64,000 bases of DNA from Castellaniella sp049673105 (lineage in GTDB: Bacteria; Pseudomonadota; Gammaproteobacteria; Burkholderiales; Burkholderiaceae_B), in NCBI RefSeq assembly GCF_049673105.1, contig NZ_JBATXG010000024.1, positions 1-64,000 of the forward strand, in the 5' to 3' direction. The notes beneath the pieces are model-generated. The model did not search any database. It was not told the DNA's origin and was given only the letters and a program-made list of their open reading frames with translations. Of this stretch, positions 33,663 through 42,068 are shown in pieces; positions within the stretch are counted from its first letter, which is position 1; each line of letters starts with the position of its first letter. Both the position numbers and the translations under genes were made by a program.

Positions 33663-35609
33663 TCAGGCCTGGCCTGAATCGCCTCCTGGGTGGCGGGTTT
33701 CAATGTCCTGCTGCAGGCGAGCGGCGAAATCGGCGACCGGCATGGTGCCCAGATCGAGTTTCCCCCGCCCCCGCACGGCCACGGCGCCGGATTCGCGTTC
33801 CTTATCGCCCACGACCAGAATATACGGAATTTTCTGCAAGCTGTGTTCGCGGATTTTACGGGTGATTTTTTCGCCACGCAAATCGGACTGAACTCTAAAC
33901 CCTTGTTTAACAAGGGTTTTAGCGACCTGATCCGCATAATCGGCGGAACTGTCGGAAATACAGCAGACCACGGCATGCTGGGGCGCCAGCCAGGCGGGCA
34001 GCGCGCCGGCGTGGTTTTCGATCAGCATCCCGATGAAGCGTTCCAGCGAACCCAGAATGGCGCGATGCAGCATGACAGGGGTGCGACGCTGATCCTGGGC
34101 ATCGACGTATTCGGCCCCCAGACGCGCCGGCATGGAAAAGTCGACCTGAATCGTGCCGCACTGCCAATGACGACCGATGGCGTCCTTCAGAGTGTATTCG
34201 ATCTTGGGGCCGTAAAATGCGCCCTCGCCTTCGGAGACTTCGTAGGTGCAGTGCGACAGATCCAGGCTGTCCATCAGCGCCTTTTCAGCCTTGTCCCAGA
34301 CGTCGTCGGCGCCGATGCGCTTTTCGGGGCGAGTCGCGACTTTATAGAGGATTTCCGTGAAACCGAAGTCGGCATAGACTTTTTGCAACAGGCGGGTGAA
34401 TGCCGCGCATTCTTCCTGTAGCTGGTCTTCGGTGCAGAAGATATGGCCATCGTCCTGGGTAAAGCCGCGCACACGCATCATGCCATGCAGAGAACCGGAC
34501 GGTTCGTTGCGATGGCACTGACCGAATTCACCGTAGCGCAGCGGCAGTTCGCGGTAGGAATGCAGGCCGGCATTGAAGATTTGCACGTGGCCGGGGCAAT
34601 TCATGGGCTTGAGGCCGTACACGCGGTTTTCGGATTCCGTCGTGAACATGTTTTCCTGGTAGTTGTCCCAGTGGCCGGTCTTTTTCCACAGAGACAGGTC
34701 CAGAATCTGCGGGGCCTTGACTTCCTGGTAGCCGTTGTCCCGGTAGACCTGGCGCATATATTGTTCCACCTGCTGCCAGACGGTCCAGCCCTTGGGGTGC
34801 CAGAAGATCAGGCCGGGGGCTTCGTCCTGGAAGTGAAACAGGTCCAGTTCGCGACCGATGCGGCGGTGATCGCGCAATTCGGCTTGTTCCAGCATGTGCA
34901 GGTAAGCATCCTGGTCAGCCTGGCGCGCCCACGCGGTACCGTAAATGCGCTGCAGCATTTCATTTTTGCTGTCGCCACGCCAGTAGGCGCCCGCGACCTT
35001 CATCAGTTTGAAGACTTTCAGGCGACCGGTGGACGGCACGTGCGGCCCCCGGCACAGGTCGATGAAGTCGCCTTCGCGGTACAGGCTGATCTTTTCATTG
35101 CTGGGAATGGACGCGATGATCTCGGCCTTATAGGCCTCGCCGATGCCGTGGAAGAATTTCACGGCTTCGTCACGATCCCATTCTTCGCGCACGACGATTT
35201 CGTCGCGCTTGGCCAGTTCGGCCATTTTCTTTTCGATGGCCTGCAGGTCTTCGGGGGTGAAGGGCCGTTTATACGAAAAATCGTAATAGAAGCCGTTGTC
35301 GATCACCGGGCCGATCGTGACCTGGGCATCGGGAAACAGGGATTTCACGGCATAGGCCAGCAGGTGCGCGGTGGAATGCCGGAGCAGGTCCAGGCCTTCG
35401 GGGTCTTTGTCCGTGATGATGCTAAGCGCGGCATCCCGGTCGATGACATGGCTGGTGTCAACCAGGCGGGCGTCTTGGCCGTCCACCGTGATTTTGCCCC
35501 CCAAGGCGGCCTTGCCTAACCCGGTCCCGATCGACTGCGCGACGTCGCCCACGGAAACAGGATGATCGAACTCACGTTGTGAGCCGTCTGGCAAGGTGAT
35601 GCAAACCAT
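33663..35609 (-). CDS. thrS: Threonyl-tRNA synthetase
   Basis: A 648-residue class II synthetase with an N-terminal TGS domain (1-61, MVCITLPDGSQREFDHPVSV), an editing domain (HSTAHLLAYAVKSLFPDAQV; the later HxxxC region is present), a catalytic domain (zinc ligand Cys in LKPMNCPGHVQIF, motif 2 RNEPSGSLHGMMRVRGFTQD) and a C-terminal anticodon-binding domain (VVCCISDSSADYADQVAKTL). It is full length. A terminator-like hairpin lies in its 5' leader. Confidence 0.97.
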   Translation of the reverse strand: MVCITLPDGSQREFDHPVSVGDVAQSIGTGLGKAALGGKITVDGQDARLVDTSHVIDRDAALSIITDKDPEGLDLLRHSTAHLLAYAVKSLFPDAQVTIGPVIDNGFYYDFSYKRPFTPEDLQAIEKKMAELAKRDEIVVREEWDRDEAVKFFHGIGEAYKAEIIASIPSNEKISLYREGDFIDLCRGPHVPSTGRLKVFKLMKVAGAYWRGDSKNEMLQRIYGTAWARQADQDAYLHMLEQAELRDHRRIGRELDLFHFQDEAPGLIFWHPKGWTVWQQVEQYMRQVYRDNGYQEVKAPQILDLSLWKKTGHWDNYQENMFTTESENRVYGLKPMNCPGHVQIFNAGLHSYRELPLRYGEFGQCHRNEPSGSLHGMMRVRGFTQDDGHIFCTEDQLQEECAAFTRLLQKVYADFGFTEILYKVATRPEKRIGADDVWDKAEKALMDSLDLSHCTYEVSEGEGAFYGPKIEYTLKDAIGRHWQCGTIQVDFSMPARLGAEYVDAQDQRRTPVMLHRAILGSLERFIGMLIENHAGALPAWLAPQHAVVCCISDSSADYADQVAKTLVKQGFRVQSDLRGEKITRKIREHSLQKIPYILVVGDKERESGAVAVRGRGKLDLGTMPVADFAARLQQDIETRHPGGDSGQA

Positions 35610-35621
35610 GAATGTATGTCC

Positions 35622-35651
35622 CGAAAATACAAAACGCGGCCTGCGCCGCGT
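35622..35651 (-). promoter_or_regulatory. Terminator-like hairpin in the thrS leader (possible attenuator)
   Basis: On the - strand a 7 bp stem (ACGCGGC / GCCGCGT, 4-base loop) is followed by TTTTGTATTTTC, ending about 13 bp before the thrS ATG. No gene lies upstream on this strand (tRNA-Val is divergent), so the hairpin can only affect thrS transcripts. Confidence 0.5.
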
Positions 35652-35693
35652 CGGTAAAAGTCTAGATTAGCCATGCAGGAAGGATATGCCTAC

Positions 35694-35722
35694 AGTTTAG
35701 CAACCGGGCCGTCAACAATCAA
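35694..35722 (-). promoter_or_regulatory. Candidate thrS promoter
   Basis: On the - strand TTGATT (35717-35722) and TAAACT (35694-35699) are 17 bp apart. The start would be near 35687, giving a leader of about 78 bases that contains the hairpin at 35622-35651. An overlapping TTGACG (35711-35716) has no matching -10. Confidence 0.4.
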
Positions 35723-35844
35723 TTTATCTGACACCTAAATAGAGACAATCTGCCGCAGAACCGGCCAAATCAGGACAAAAACATCACATCTGAATGAATC
35801 ACGGCATTCTCCCCCGCCCCGCCTCACATTCGGCAGAGGATCAT

Positions 35845-35873
35845 TTGACAGGCAGGAAAATCACCCATACAAT
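35845..35873 (+). promoter_or_regulatory. Sigma-70 promoter of tRNA-Val
   Basis: A consensus -35 TTGACA (35845-35850), a 17 bp spacer and -10 TACAAT (35868-35873), placed 14 bp before the tRNA. A strong stable-RNA promoter. Confidence 0.85.
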
Positions 35874-35887
35874 CACGTTCTTTCTTC

Positions 35888-35964
35888 AGGCGGTTAGCTC
35901 AGTTGGTTAGAGCGCTACGTTGACATCGTAGAGGTCGCTGGTTCGAATCCAGTACTGCCTACCA
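35888..35964 (+). tRNA. tRNA-Val (anticodon GAC)
   Basis: A 77-base cloverleaf with an encoded CCA. Acceptor stem AGGCGGT pairs with ACTGCCT (one G-T pair). The D-arm is TTAGCTCAGTTGGTTAGAGC, the anticodon stem CTACG/CGTAG encloses TTGACAT with anticodon GAC, and the T-arm has GGTTCGAATCC. A consensus promoter precedes it and an intrinsic terminator follows at 35996. Confidence 0.97.
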
Positions 35965-35995
35965 GAATTCTTGCCCGACTTGCCAAAGGGCAGGC

Positions 35996-36036
35996 AAAAC
36001 AGCCGCAAAACCTCAGGTTTTGCGGCTGTTTTGTTT
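35996..36036. terminator. Bidirectional terminator after tRNA-Val
   Basis: A perfect 17 bp stem (35996-36012 with 36016-36032, loop TCA) with a U-rich end in both directions. It serves tRNA-Val on the + strand and the spermidine-synthase-like gene (ending 36054) on the - strand. Confidence 0.88.
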
Positions 36037-36053
36037 CCAGCGCTTTGAAAACC

Positions 36054-36824
36054 CTACATCAAGGCCAGCAGCGACCGCGCCCAGCGCCGGGCCGGCAGGC
36101 CGGTGCCGGATTCGACTTGTTCCGCCCGGCCAAGCAGATCCGCCGCCGATCCATCCAGCGCGTGACCTTTAAAGGCCAGCGCCACGGTATTGCCCTCGTC
36201 GATTTCCGGCAGACACAGCACCCGGCCATTGAAGGCAGCGCGGATGCGTTCCAGATTGCGTCCAAAGCTGTCATGATTGCCGAACAGATTGACCGCCATG
36301 ACGCCTGGTTCATCCAGGATCCTGTAGCAGTCCCGATAAAAAGACGCCTCGTCGCACACCGGCCCCTGGGCTTCGCTGTCGTACAGATCCACCATCAGGG
36401 CGCGATAGCGACCCGCCCGCCCAGGTTCGGCAGCCCAATCGCGCGCATCGGCATGCTCGATCACGGATCGCGCGCTGCCCGGCAGGCGAAAGAAAGCCTG
36501 GCACATCGCAGTGACGCCGGGATTGCGCTCGACCGTTTCCACCCGGGATCTGGTGTGGCGCAGGCTGAAACGCAGCAACGACCCCGCCCCCAGCCCCAGG
36601 ATTCCCAAGGTATCGCGCCCACCGGGCTGCACGAACAGCAGCCAGGCCATCATCTGCTGCGTATAGGACAGCACCAGCTCGGACGGCCGGGCCACGCGCA
36701 TGGCGCCCTGAACCCATTCGGAATTGAAATGCAGGTAACGCACCCCGTCCAGCTCGGACAGGGTGGGCAGATCGGCGTCGATGGCAGCCTGTCGCGCCGC
36801 CGCGTCGTGACGAACTCGTGTCAT
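36054..36824 (-). CDS. Spermidine synthase-like SAM-dependent protein
   Basis: A 256-residue Rossmann-fold protein. The SAM-binding loop TLGILGLGAGSLLRFSLRHT, the acidic strand VETVERNPGV, and the DARDW and ALMVDLYDSEAQGP segments match the spermidine synthase (SpeE) superfamily. It lacks the N-terminal beta-hairpin domain of true SpeE, so polyamine synthase activity is not assured. It starts 15 bp after the thiolase stop and is probably co-transcribed with it. Family sound, substrate unknown. Confidence 0.75.
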   Translation of the reverse strand: MTRVRHDAAARQAAIDADLPTLSELDGVRYLHFNSEWVQGAMRVARPSELVLSYTQQMMAWLLFVQPGGRDTLGILGLGAGSLLRFSLRHTRSRVETVERNPGVTAMCQAFFRLPGSARSVIEHADARDWAAEPGRAGRYRALMVDLYDSEAQGPVCDEASFYRDCYRILDEPGVMAVNLFGNHDSFGRNLERIRAAFNGRVLCLPEIDEGNTVALAFKGHALDGSAADLLGRAEQVESGTGLPARRWARSLLALM

Positions 36825-36839
36825 GAAAAACCGGATGCC

Positions 36840-38021
36840 TTACAAGCGCTCGAAAATGGCGGCGATTCCTTGCCCACCACCGATGCACATGGTGACCAAG
36901 GCATGGCGGCCCTGGATACGTTCCAGCTCATGCAAGGCTTTGACGGTGATCAGGGCGCCCGTGGCGCCGATGGGGTGACCCAAACTGATGCCGCTGCCGT
37001 TGGGGTTGACCTTGGCCGGATCAAAATCCAGTTCCCGCGCCACCGCGCAGGCCTGGGCGGCAAAGGCTTCGTTGGCCTCGATGACGTCGATCTGGTCCAA
37101 AGTCAGGCCTGCGCGCTGCAAAGCCTGGCGGGTCGCCGGCACCGGACCGATGCCCATGTACTGGGGATCCACCCCGGCATGACCGTAGGACACCAGCCGC
37201 GCCATCGGCTTCAGGCCCCGGGCCTGGGCCGCGCCAGCCGTCATCAACAGCACGGCAGCGGCGCCGTCGTTCAGACCGGACGCATTGCCGGCGGTCACCG
37301 TGCCGTTTTCCTTGGCGAAAACGGGCTTGAGCTTGCTGAAGCTATCGGCGGTGACATCGAAGCGCACATGTTCGTCCCGATCGAAAACGACATCGCCCTT
37401 GCGCGTCTTTTGCACCACCGGCACGATCTGCGACTTGAAATGGCCCTGCTCGATGGCATGCGCGGCGCGGCGATGGGATTCCAGCGCCAGCGCGTCTTGA
37501 TCCTCGCGGCTGATGCCGTATTTCTGGGCTACGTTTTCAGCCGTCACCCCCATGTGATACTTTTCAAACGGGCAGGACAAGGCGCCCGTCATCATGTCCA
37601 CCAGACGCGCATCCCCCATGCGCGAACCCCAGCGCTGACCGGCAGCAACGTAGGGTGCGCGGCTCATGCTCTCGGCGCCAGCGCCGATCGCGACTTCCGC
37701 GTCGCCCAGCATCAGCGTCTGAGCCGCCGATACGATGGCCTGCAGCCCCGACCCGCACAAGCGATTGACGTTAAAGGCCGGCACACCCTGTGGAAGCCCC
37801 GCATTCAGAGCGGCCACCCGCGACAGGTACATGTCGCGCGGTTCGGTATTGATCACATGGCCGAATACCACGTGGCCCACGTCGGCAGCGGCCACGCCGG
37901 CGCGTTCCAGCACTTGGCTGACCACCAGCGTACCCAGTTCGCAGGGGGCTACGTCCTTCAGCCCGCCACCGAAATCCCCCACCGCGGTGCGGCATGCCTG
38001 TACGACAACGATATCCTGCAT
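36840..38021 (-). CDS. Acetyl-CoA C-acetyltransferase (thiolase II type)
   Basis: A 393-residue thiolase. The nucleophile is Cys89 in NVNRLCGSGLQA, the catalytic histidine is His349 in GISLGHPIGATG and the second cysteine is Cys379 in VTMCIGGGQGIA. It condenses or cleaves acetyl/acyl-CoA in PHB synthesis, ketone or fatty-acid metabolism. The start is the ATG at 38021 with GGAGA upstream, giving the normal family length; the frame is open to 38057. The specific pathway cannot be told from the neighbours. Confidence 0.93.
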   Translation of the reverse strand: MQDIVVVQACRTAVGDFGGGLKDVAPCELGTLVVSQVLERAGVAAADVGHVVFGHVINTEPRDMYLSRVAALNAGLPQGVPAFNVNRLCGSGLQAIVSAAQTLMLGDAEVAIGAGAESMSRAPYVAAGQRWGSRMGDARLVDMMTGALSCPFEKYHMGVTAENVAQKYGISREDQDALALESHRRAAHAIEQGHFKSQIVPVVQKTRKGDVVFDRDEHVRFDVTADSFSKLKPVFAKENGTVTAGNASGLNDGAAAVLLMTAGAAQARGLKPMARLVSYGHAGVDPQYMGIGPVPATRQALQRAGLTLDQIDVIEANEAFAAQACAVARELDFDPAKVNPNGSGISLGHPIGATGALITVKALHELERIQGRHALVTMCIGGGQGIAAIFERL

Positions 38022-38092
38022 GATGATGTCTCCATGAGAAATGCTGCATCGCAGCACATAAATCTAAAAGCATAGTAGCGCACTGCGCCGGT

Positions 38093-38125
38093 TTCAGGCA
38101 GGCCCGCGCAGCGGGCCTGCCTGAA
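38093..38125. terminator. Perfect 15 bp hairpin downstream of cheV
   Basis: The stem TTCAGGCAGGCCCGC / GCGGGCCTGCCTGAA has a 3-base loop. It lies between the cheV stop and the thiolase start on the - strand. There is no T-run, so it may stabilise mRNA ends or act as a factor-dependent terminator. Confidence 0.45.
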
Positions 38126-38146
38126 TGAGCGCCGGCGTCAAGCGAC

Positions 38147-38170
38147 GCGGCCCACCAGAAGGTGGGCCGC
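38147..38170. terminator. Second hairpin downstream of cheV
   Basis: A perfect 10 bp stem GCGGCCCACC / GGTGGGCCGC with loop AGAA, 30 bp beyond the cheV stop (38200) on the - strand. It has no T-tract. It forms a tandem pair with the hairpin at 38093-38125. Confidence 0.45.
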
Positions 38171-38199
38171 CAAAAACACAGGGATGGTTCGCTGCGCCC

Positions 38200-39177
38200 C
38201 TAACGACGCGACAAGGCCTTGCGCAGGGCCTCGGCCAGTTCTTCTGCGGAAAATTTCGCCACATAACCATCGGCCCCGACACTGCGCACATGCGCTTCGT
38301 TGGCCGACCCCGACAAAGACGAATGGATCACCACCGGCAGCGCGCGCAAACGAGTGTCCTGTTTGATGTTGCGCGTCAGGGTGAAGCCGTCCATTTCAGG
38401 CATTTCCAGATCGGTCAGCATCAGGGCGACCTTGTCCAGGATGGTTTTTCCCTCGGCTTCCGCGGCGGCTTTCAGGACATTCAGCCGATCCCAGGCCTCG
38501 CGCCCCGATTTGACCATTTCATAGGGCACCTGCATGGCTTTCAGCGCCTGTTCCAGGAGTGAGCGCGCCACAAAGGAATCATCCGCCACCAACACCACCG
38601 ACCCCGGTCGCAGCGTGAGCTTCTCGCCAACGTCTTTTTCTTCGACTTGATGGCGGTCTTTTTCGGGCGTGACCATCTGCAAGATGGCCTCGACGTCCAG
38701 CACCTGGGCCAGGCGCACCTCGTCCGCAGCATCGCCGGCGGCGCCTTCCAGTCGCGCCATGCTGCTGACCAGGCTTTGGGAAGTACCGCTGGATTCTGCG
38801 GAAATCACATCGTTCCAATCCAGACGCACGATGTCATCGACCGATTCCACGGTAAAGGCCTGCGTCGTACGGCCAAATTCGGTGACGAGCATCAAGGTCG
38901 GCGCCGTCGGCAGCGTGCAGCCGATAATGGCCGGCAGGTCGAATACCGGAATCACCTGATCGCGCAGCTGCACCACGCCCAGGGAATATTTCGGCGCTCC
39001 CGCCACGGCGGTGACCGTGGGCATGGTGACAATTTCACGCACCTTGAGCACATTGATGCCGTACAGTTCGGACTTGCCGGATTCCGTGTTGGCGCCCAGA
39101 CGAAAGAGCAAAAGTTCGAACCGGTTGGTGCCTGTCAGGTTGGCACGGTCATCCACGGCATGTTGGCTGGGGCTCAT
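38200..39177 (-). CDS. cheV: Chemotaxis coupling protein CheV (CheW-receiver fusion)
   Basis: A 325-residue protein. A CheW-like domain (about 15-170, NRFELLLFRLG, YGINVLKVREIVTMPTVTAV, SLGVVQLRDQVIPVFDLPAI) is fused to a response-regulator receiver (about 192-322, VVLVADDSFVARSLLEQALK, phospho-acceptor Asp256 in LMLTDLEMPEMDGF). CheV couples chemoreceptors to CheA and tunes adaptation. The gene stands alone with no other chemotaxis genes in the window, and hairpins follow it. It implies a motile or chemosensory lifestyle. Confidence 0.93.
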   Translation of the reverse strand: MSPSQHAVDDRANLTGTNRFELLLFRLGANTESGKSELYGINVLKVREIVTMPTVTAVAGAPKYSLGVVQLRDQVIPVFDLPAIIGCTLPTAPTLMLVTEFGRTTQAFTVESVDDIVRLDWNDVISAESSGTSQSLVSSMARLEGAAGDAADEVRLAQVLDVEAILQMVTPEKDRHQVEEKDVGEKLTLRPGSVVLVADDSFVARSLLEQALKAMQVPYEMVKSGREAWDRLNVLKAAAEAEGKTILDKVALMLTDLEMPEMDGFTLTRNIKQDTRLRALPVVIHSSLSGSANEAHVRSVGADGYVAKFSAEELAEALRKALSRR

Positions 39178-39353
39178 GAGAACCTCTTCCTATCAATAGG
39201 CTAAAAAGAGCAGTTTAAAGGAAAGCCAACCAGGGCAATCGGGACAATACGCCAGTACCCTGCAGCCTATTCCGAACCAAACCGCCAGGCGCCGCTTGCC
39301 TGCCTGCTCTTCCATCCCGTAAAGTCCAGACTCTGACCGGAAAGGAAAAGCAC

Positions 39354-40088
39354 ATGGACACGTCCCGCATCGATAAACACGCACTGGCGCCCACCGGGGT
39401 GCTGCGCGCCGCCATCAATACCGGCAACCCGATTCTGGCGGGCCTGGACCCGGCCACAGGGCAAGCGCAAGGCGTCTCCATCGACATTTCCCGCCGTCTG
39501 GCCGAGCTGCTGGGGCTGGAGCTGCAACTGGTGATCTATGACACGGCAGGGAAATCCGTGGCGGGCGTCACACAAGGCGAAGCGGATGTCGGCTTTTTCG
39601 CCATTGACCCCACCCGGGGGGAGCAGATCGCTTTCACCACGCCGTACGTCCTCATCGAAGGCAGCTACCTGGTGCGCCAGGATTCCCCGCTGACGAATAA
39701 CGCTGAAGTCGATCAAGACGGCCGCACCGTCGTCGTGGGCAAGGCCAGCGCCTACGACCTGTTTCTGTCGCGCGAACTGAAGCATGCCACCATCGCCCGG
39801 GCGCCCTCCTCGCCCGCCGTGGTGAGCACCTTCCTGGAGACCGGGGCCGACGTCGCCGCCGGCGTACGGCAGCAGCTGGAAGCCGATGCGCAGACATTCG
39901 GCGGGCTGCGCCTGCTGGACGGGCACTTCATGGTGATCCGTCAGGCGATGGGCGTCGCGCGCAGCCGCGACGCGCAGCAGGCGGCATTCCTGACGGATTT
40001 TCTGGAAGACGCCAAGGCGTCCGGGTTCGTCGCCCAGGCCCTGACCCGCCACGGCATCCAGGGGGCGGCTGTCGCCCCGGCTGCCTGA
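39354..40088 (+). CDS. Solute-binding protein of the amino-acid ABC type, no signal peptide
   Basis: A 244-residue SBP_bac_3 domain protein. It has GVLRAAINTGNPILAG, QGVSIDISRRLAELLGLELQ, GEADVGFFAIDPTRGEQIAF, TTPYVLIEGSYLV and QQLEADAQTFGGLRLLDG, as in periplasmic amino-acid receptors. Yet it begins MDTSRIDKHALAPTG with no hydrophobic signal, and no in-frame upstream start adds one. No ABC permease or ATPase lies beside it. It may be cytoplasmic or have lost its export signal. It is divergent from cheV. The ligand is unknown. Confidence 0.8.
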   Translation: MDTSRIDKHALAPTGVLRAAINTGNPILAGLDPATGQAQGVSIDISRRLAELLGLELQLVIYDTAGKSVAGVTQGEADVGFFAIDPTRGEQIAFTTPYVLIEGSYLVRQDSPLTNNAEVDQDGRTVVVGKASAYDLFLSRELKHATIARAPSSPAVVSTFLETGADVAAGVRQQLEADAQTFGGLRLLDGHFMVIRQAMGVARSRDAQQAAFLTDFLEDAKASGFVAQALTRHGIQGAAVAPAA

Positions 40089-40132
40089 TGTTCCTGCCTT
40101 CGTTGGCAGGCTAGTCGATCCAGATTCCGTAC

Positions 40133-41446
40133 ATGCTGGCATTCGCAATATTCGTCGCCACGCTGGCGCTGGTGATCTGGCAGCCTCGCGGGTTGGGCAT
40201 CGGCTGGAGCGCGCTGGCCGGCGCCGGCGTCGCCCTGCTGACCGGCGTGGTGCACTGGACTGACATTGCCACGGTCTGGCAGATCGTCTGGGATGCGACG
40301 TTCACGTTCGTCGCTCTGATCATCATTTCGCTGGTCCTGGACGAGGCGGGCTTTTTTTCCTGGGCGGCCCTGCACGTCGCGCGCTGGGGCAAGGGTTGCG
40401 GACACAGGCTGTTTTTCCTGATCCTGGCGCTGGGCGCCGCGATGTCGGCCTTTTTCGCCAACGACGGCGCGGCGCTGCTGCTGACCCCCATCATGATCGC
40501 CATCCTGGCCCGCCTGGATTTTCCCACCAGGACGACGCTGGCCTTTCTGATCGCCACGGGTTTTGTGGCCGACACCACCAGCCTGCCGCTGATCATCTCC
40601 AATCTGGTCAACATCGTCAGCGCCAATTATTTCCAGATCAGTTTCGGCCACTACGCCTTGGTGATGGCACCCGTGAACCTGGTCTCGCTGGCCGCGACGC
40701 TGATCGTGCTGTGGCTGATGTTTCGCCGGCATATCCCCACTCGATACCCGATTGCAGGGCTGCAAGACCCGGCCAGCGCGATCCGCGACCACGGTGTCTT
40801 TCGCGCCGCCTTTCCCTTGCTGGCGATCCTGCTGCTGGCTTATTTCGCCACCGCCCCATTCGGCGTCCCCGTCTCGCTGGTGACCGGCGCTGCCGCCCTC
40901 TTGCTGACGGCGCTGGCGGGCCGCTGGTGGCGGGCAGGACGCGGCGCCGTCATCCCCGTCGCCGCGACCCTGCGCCACGCACCCTGGCAGATCGTGCTGT
41001 TTTCCATCGGCATGTATCTGGTGGTCTACGGCCTGGGCAAGGCCGGCCTGACCGACGCCGGCGCCCACGCGCTGCAATGGCTGGCGCGACAAGGAGACCT
41101 CATCGCCACGATCGGCGCCGGATTCCTGGCGGCGCTGATCGCCTCGGTGATGAACAATCTGCCGTCGACGCTATTGGGCGCCCTGGCGATCGAACAGGCG
41201 CATCTGCCGGCAGGCACCCAGGAATTGATGGTCTATGCCAACGTGATCGGCAACGACCTGGGGCCGAAGCTCACCCCTATCGGCAGCCTGGCGACTCTGC
41301 TCTGGCTGCACGTGCTGGCCCGGAAAGGCTACCGGATCAGTTGGGGGCAATACATGAAGATCGGCTTGCTGATCACCCCGCCCGTCTTGCTGGCGACCCT
41401 GGTCGCGCTGGTCGGCTGGAAACAGGTGCTGCCGGTTCTCAACTGA
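40133..41446 (+). CDS. ArsB/NhaD-type anion transporter
   Basis: A 437-residue membrane protein with about 11-12 hydrophobic helices (FAIFVATLALVIW at the N-terminus). The C-terminal NDLGPKLTPIGSLATLLWLH and the SAFFANDGAALLLTPIMIAI and SLPLIISNLVNIVSAN stretches are typical of ArsB arsenite efflux carriers within the ion-transporter superfamily. No arsR, arsC or arsH is nearby, so arsenite as substrate is inferred from similarity only. It starts 44 bp after the solute-binding gene and ends 15 bp before convergent yigZ. Confidence 0.8.
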   Translation: MLAFAIFVATLALVIWQPRGLGIGWSALAGAGVALLTGVVHWTDIATVWQIVWDATFTFVALIIISLVLDEAGFFSWAALHVARWGKGCGHRLFFLILALGAAMSAFFANDGAALLLTPIMIAILARLDFPTRTTLAFLIATGFVADTTSLPLIISNLVNIVSANYFQISFGHYALVMAPVNLVSLAATLIVLWLMFRRHIPTRYPIAGLQDPASAIRDHGVFRAAFPLLAILLLAYFATAPFGVPVSLVTGAAALLLTALAGRWWRAGRGAVIPVAATLRHAPWQIVLFSIGMYLVVYGLGKAGLTDAGAHALQWLARQGDLIATIGAGFLAALIASVMNNLPSTLLGALAIEQAHLPAGTQELMVYANVIGNDLGPKLTPIGSLATLLWLHVLARKGYRISWGQYMKIGLLITPPVLLATLVALVGWKQVLPVLN

Positions 41447-41461
41447 ACCGGCAGATCCGTG

Positions 41462-42052
41462 CTATTCCGTCAGGATCGACCAATCGCCCTGCCCGCTGGT
41501 CTGATCGACATAGAGCGCCTCGATGCCCGCCGCATCGGCCTTGGCCATCACCAGATCCCAGATGACGCCGCGCGCATCGAACTGCGCCGCATCGACGCGC
41601 GCGCCGGCGGCCAGCAGGCGCGCCTGGACGCGGTCCATATCGGGATAGGGGCAGGTGCAGCGCACACGGCATTCTTCGCGCAAGACGGCCTTTTCAGCCA
41701 GCCGCAGGCATTCGGCGGCAACACCGCCATACGCCCGCACCAGCCCGCCGGTGCCTAGTTTGATGCCGCCGAACCAGCGGATCACCAGCACCGCCACGCG
41801 ATCGCATGCTTGCGACTGAATGGCCTGCAAAATGGGCCGCCCGGCAGTGCCGCCGGGTTCGCCATCGTCATTGAATCGGTACTGGTCCCCAATCTGCCAG
41901 GCCCAGCAATTATGCGTGGCCTGAGCATCCCGCTGCGCATCCAGGAACGCCAGCGCCGATTGCGGAGAATCGACGGGCGCGGCCAAGGCCAGAAACCGGC
42001 TCTTGCGGATGTCGGCTTCGTGGCTGGCGGAGCCGGTCAGCACATAGGACAT
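41462..42052 (-). CDS. yigZ: YigZ/IMPACT-family protein
   Basis: A 196-residue protein. The IMPACT domain (about 1-115) has SFHEADIRKSRFLA-like SASHEADIRKSRFL, HNCWAWQIGD, RFNDDGEPGGTAGRPIL and VIRWFGGIKLGTGGLVRAYG, followed by the small C-terminal domain. In eukaryotes IMPACT modulates translation control through GCN2; the bacterial role is uncertain. It lies 16 bp after an ABC-F ATPase gene on the same strand, an interesting link to translation. Confidence 0.92.
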   Translation of the reverse strand: MSYVLTGSASHEADIRKSRFLALAAPVDSPQSALAFLDAQRDAQATHNCWAWQIGDQYRFNDDGEPGGTAGRPILQAIQSQACDRVAVLVIRWFGGIKLGTGGLVRAYGGVAAECLRLAEKAVLREECRVRCTCPYPDMDRVQARLLAAGARVDAAQFDARGVIWDLVMAKADAAGIEALYVDQTSGQGDWSILTE

Positions 42053-42068
42053 CGTGGCCCGACGAGCG

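Noticed and set aside
33661..33663. ATG start for infC overlapping the thrS stop
   Set aside because: It would add a non-conserved 12-residue extension; the ATC with a spaced GGAG matches the family start.
36045..38075. A 676-codon open frame on the + strand
   Set aside because: Antisense to the thiolase and spermidine-synthase-like genes, spanning both genes and their spacer, so it cannot be one real gene.
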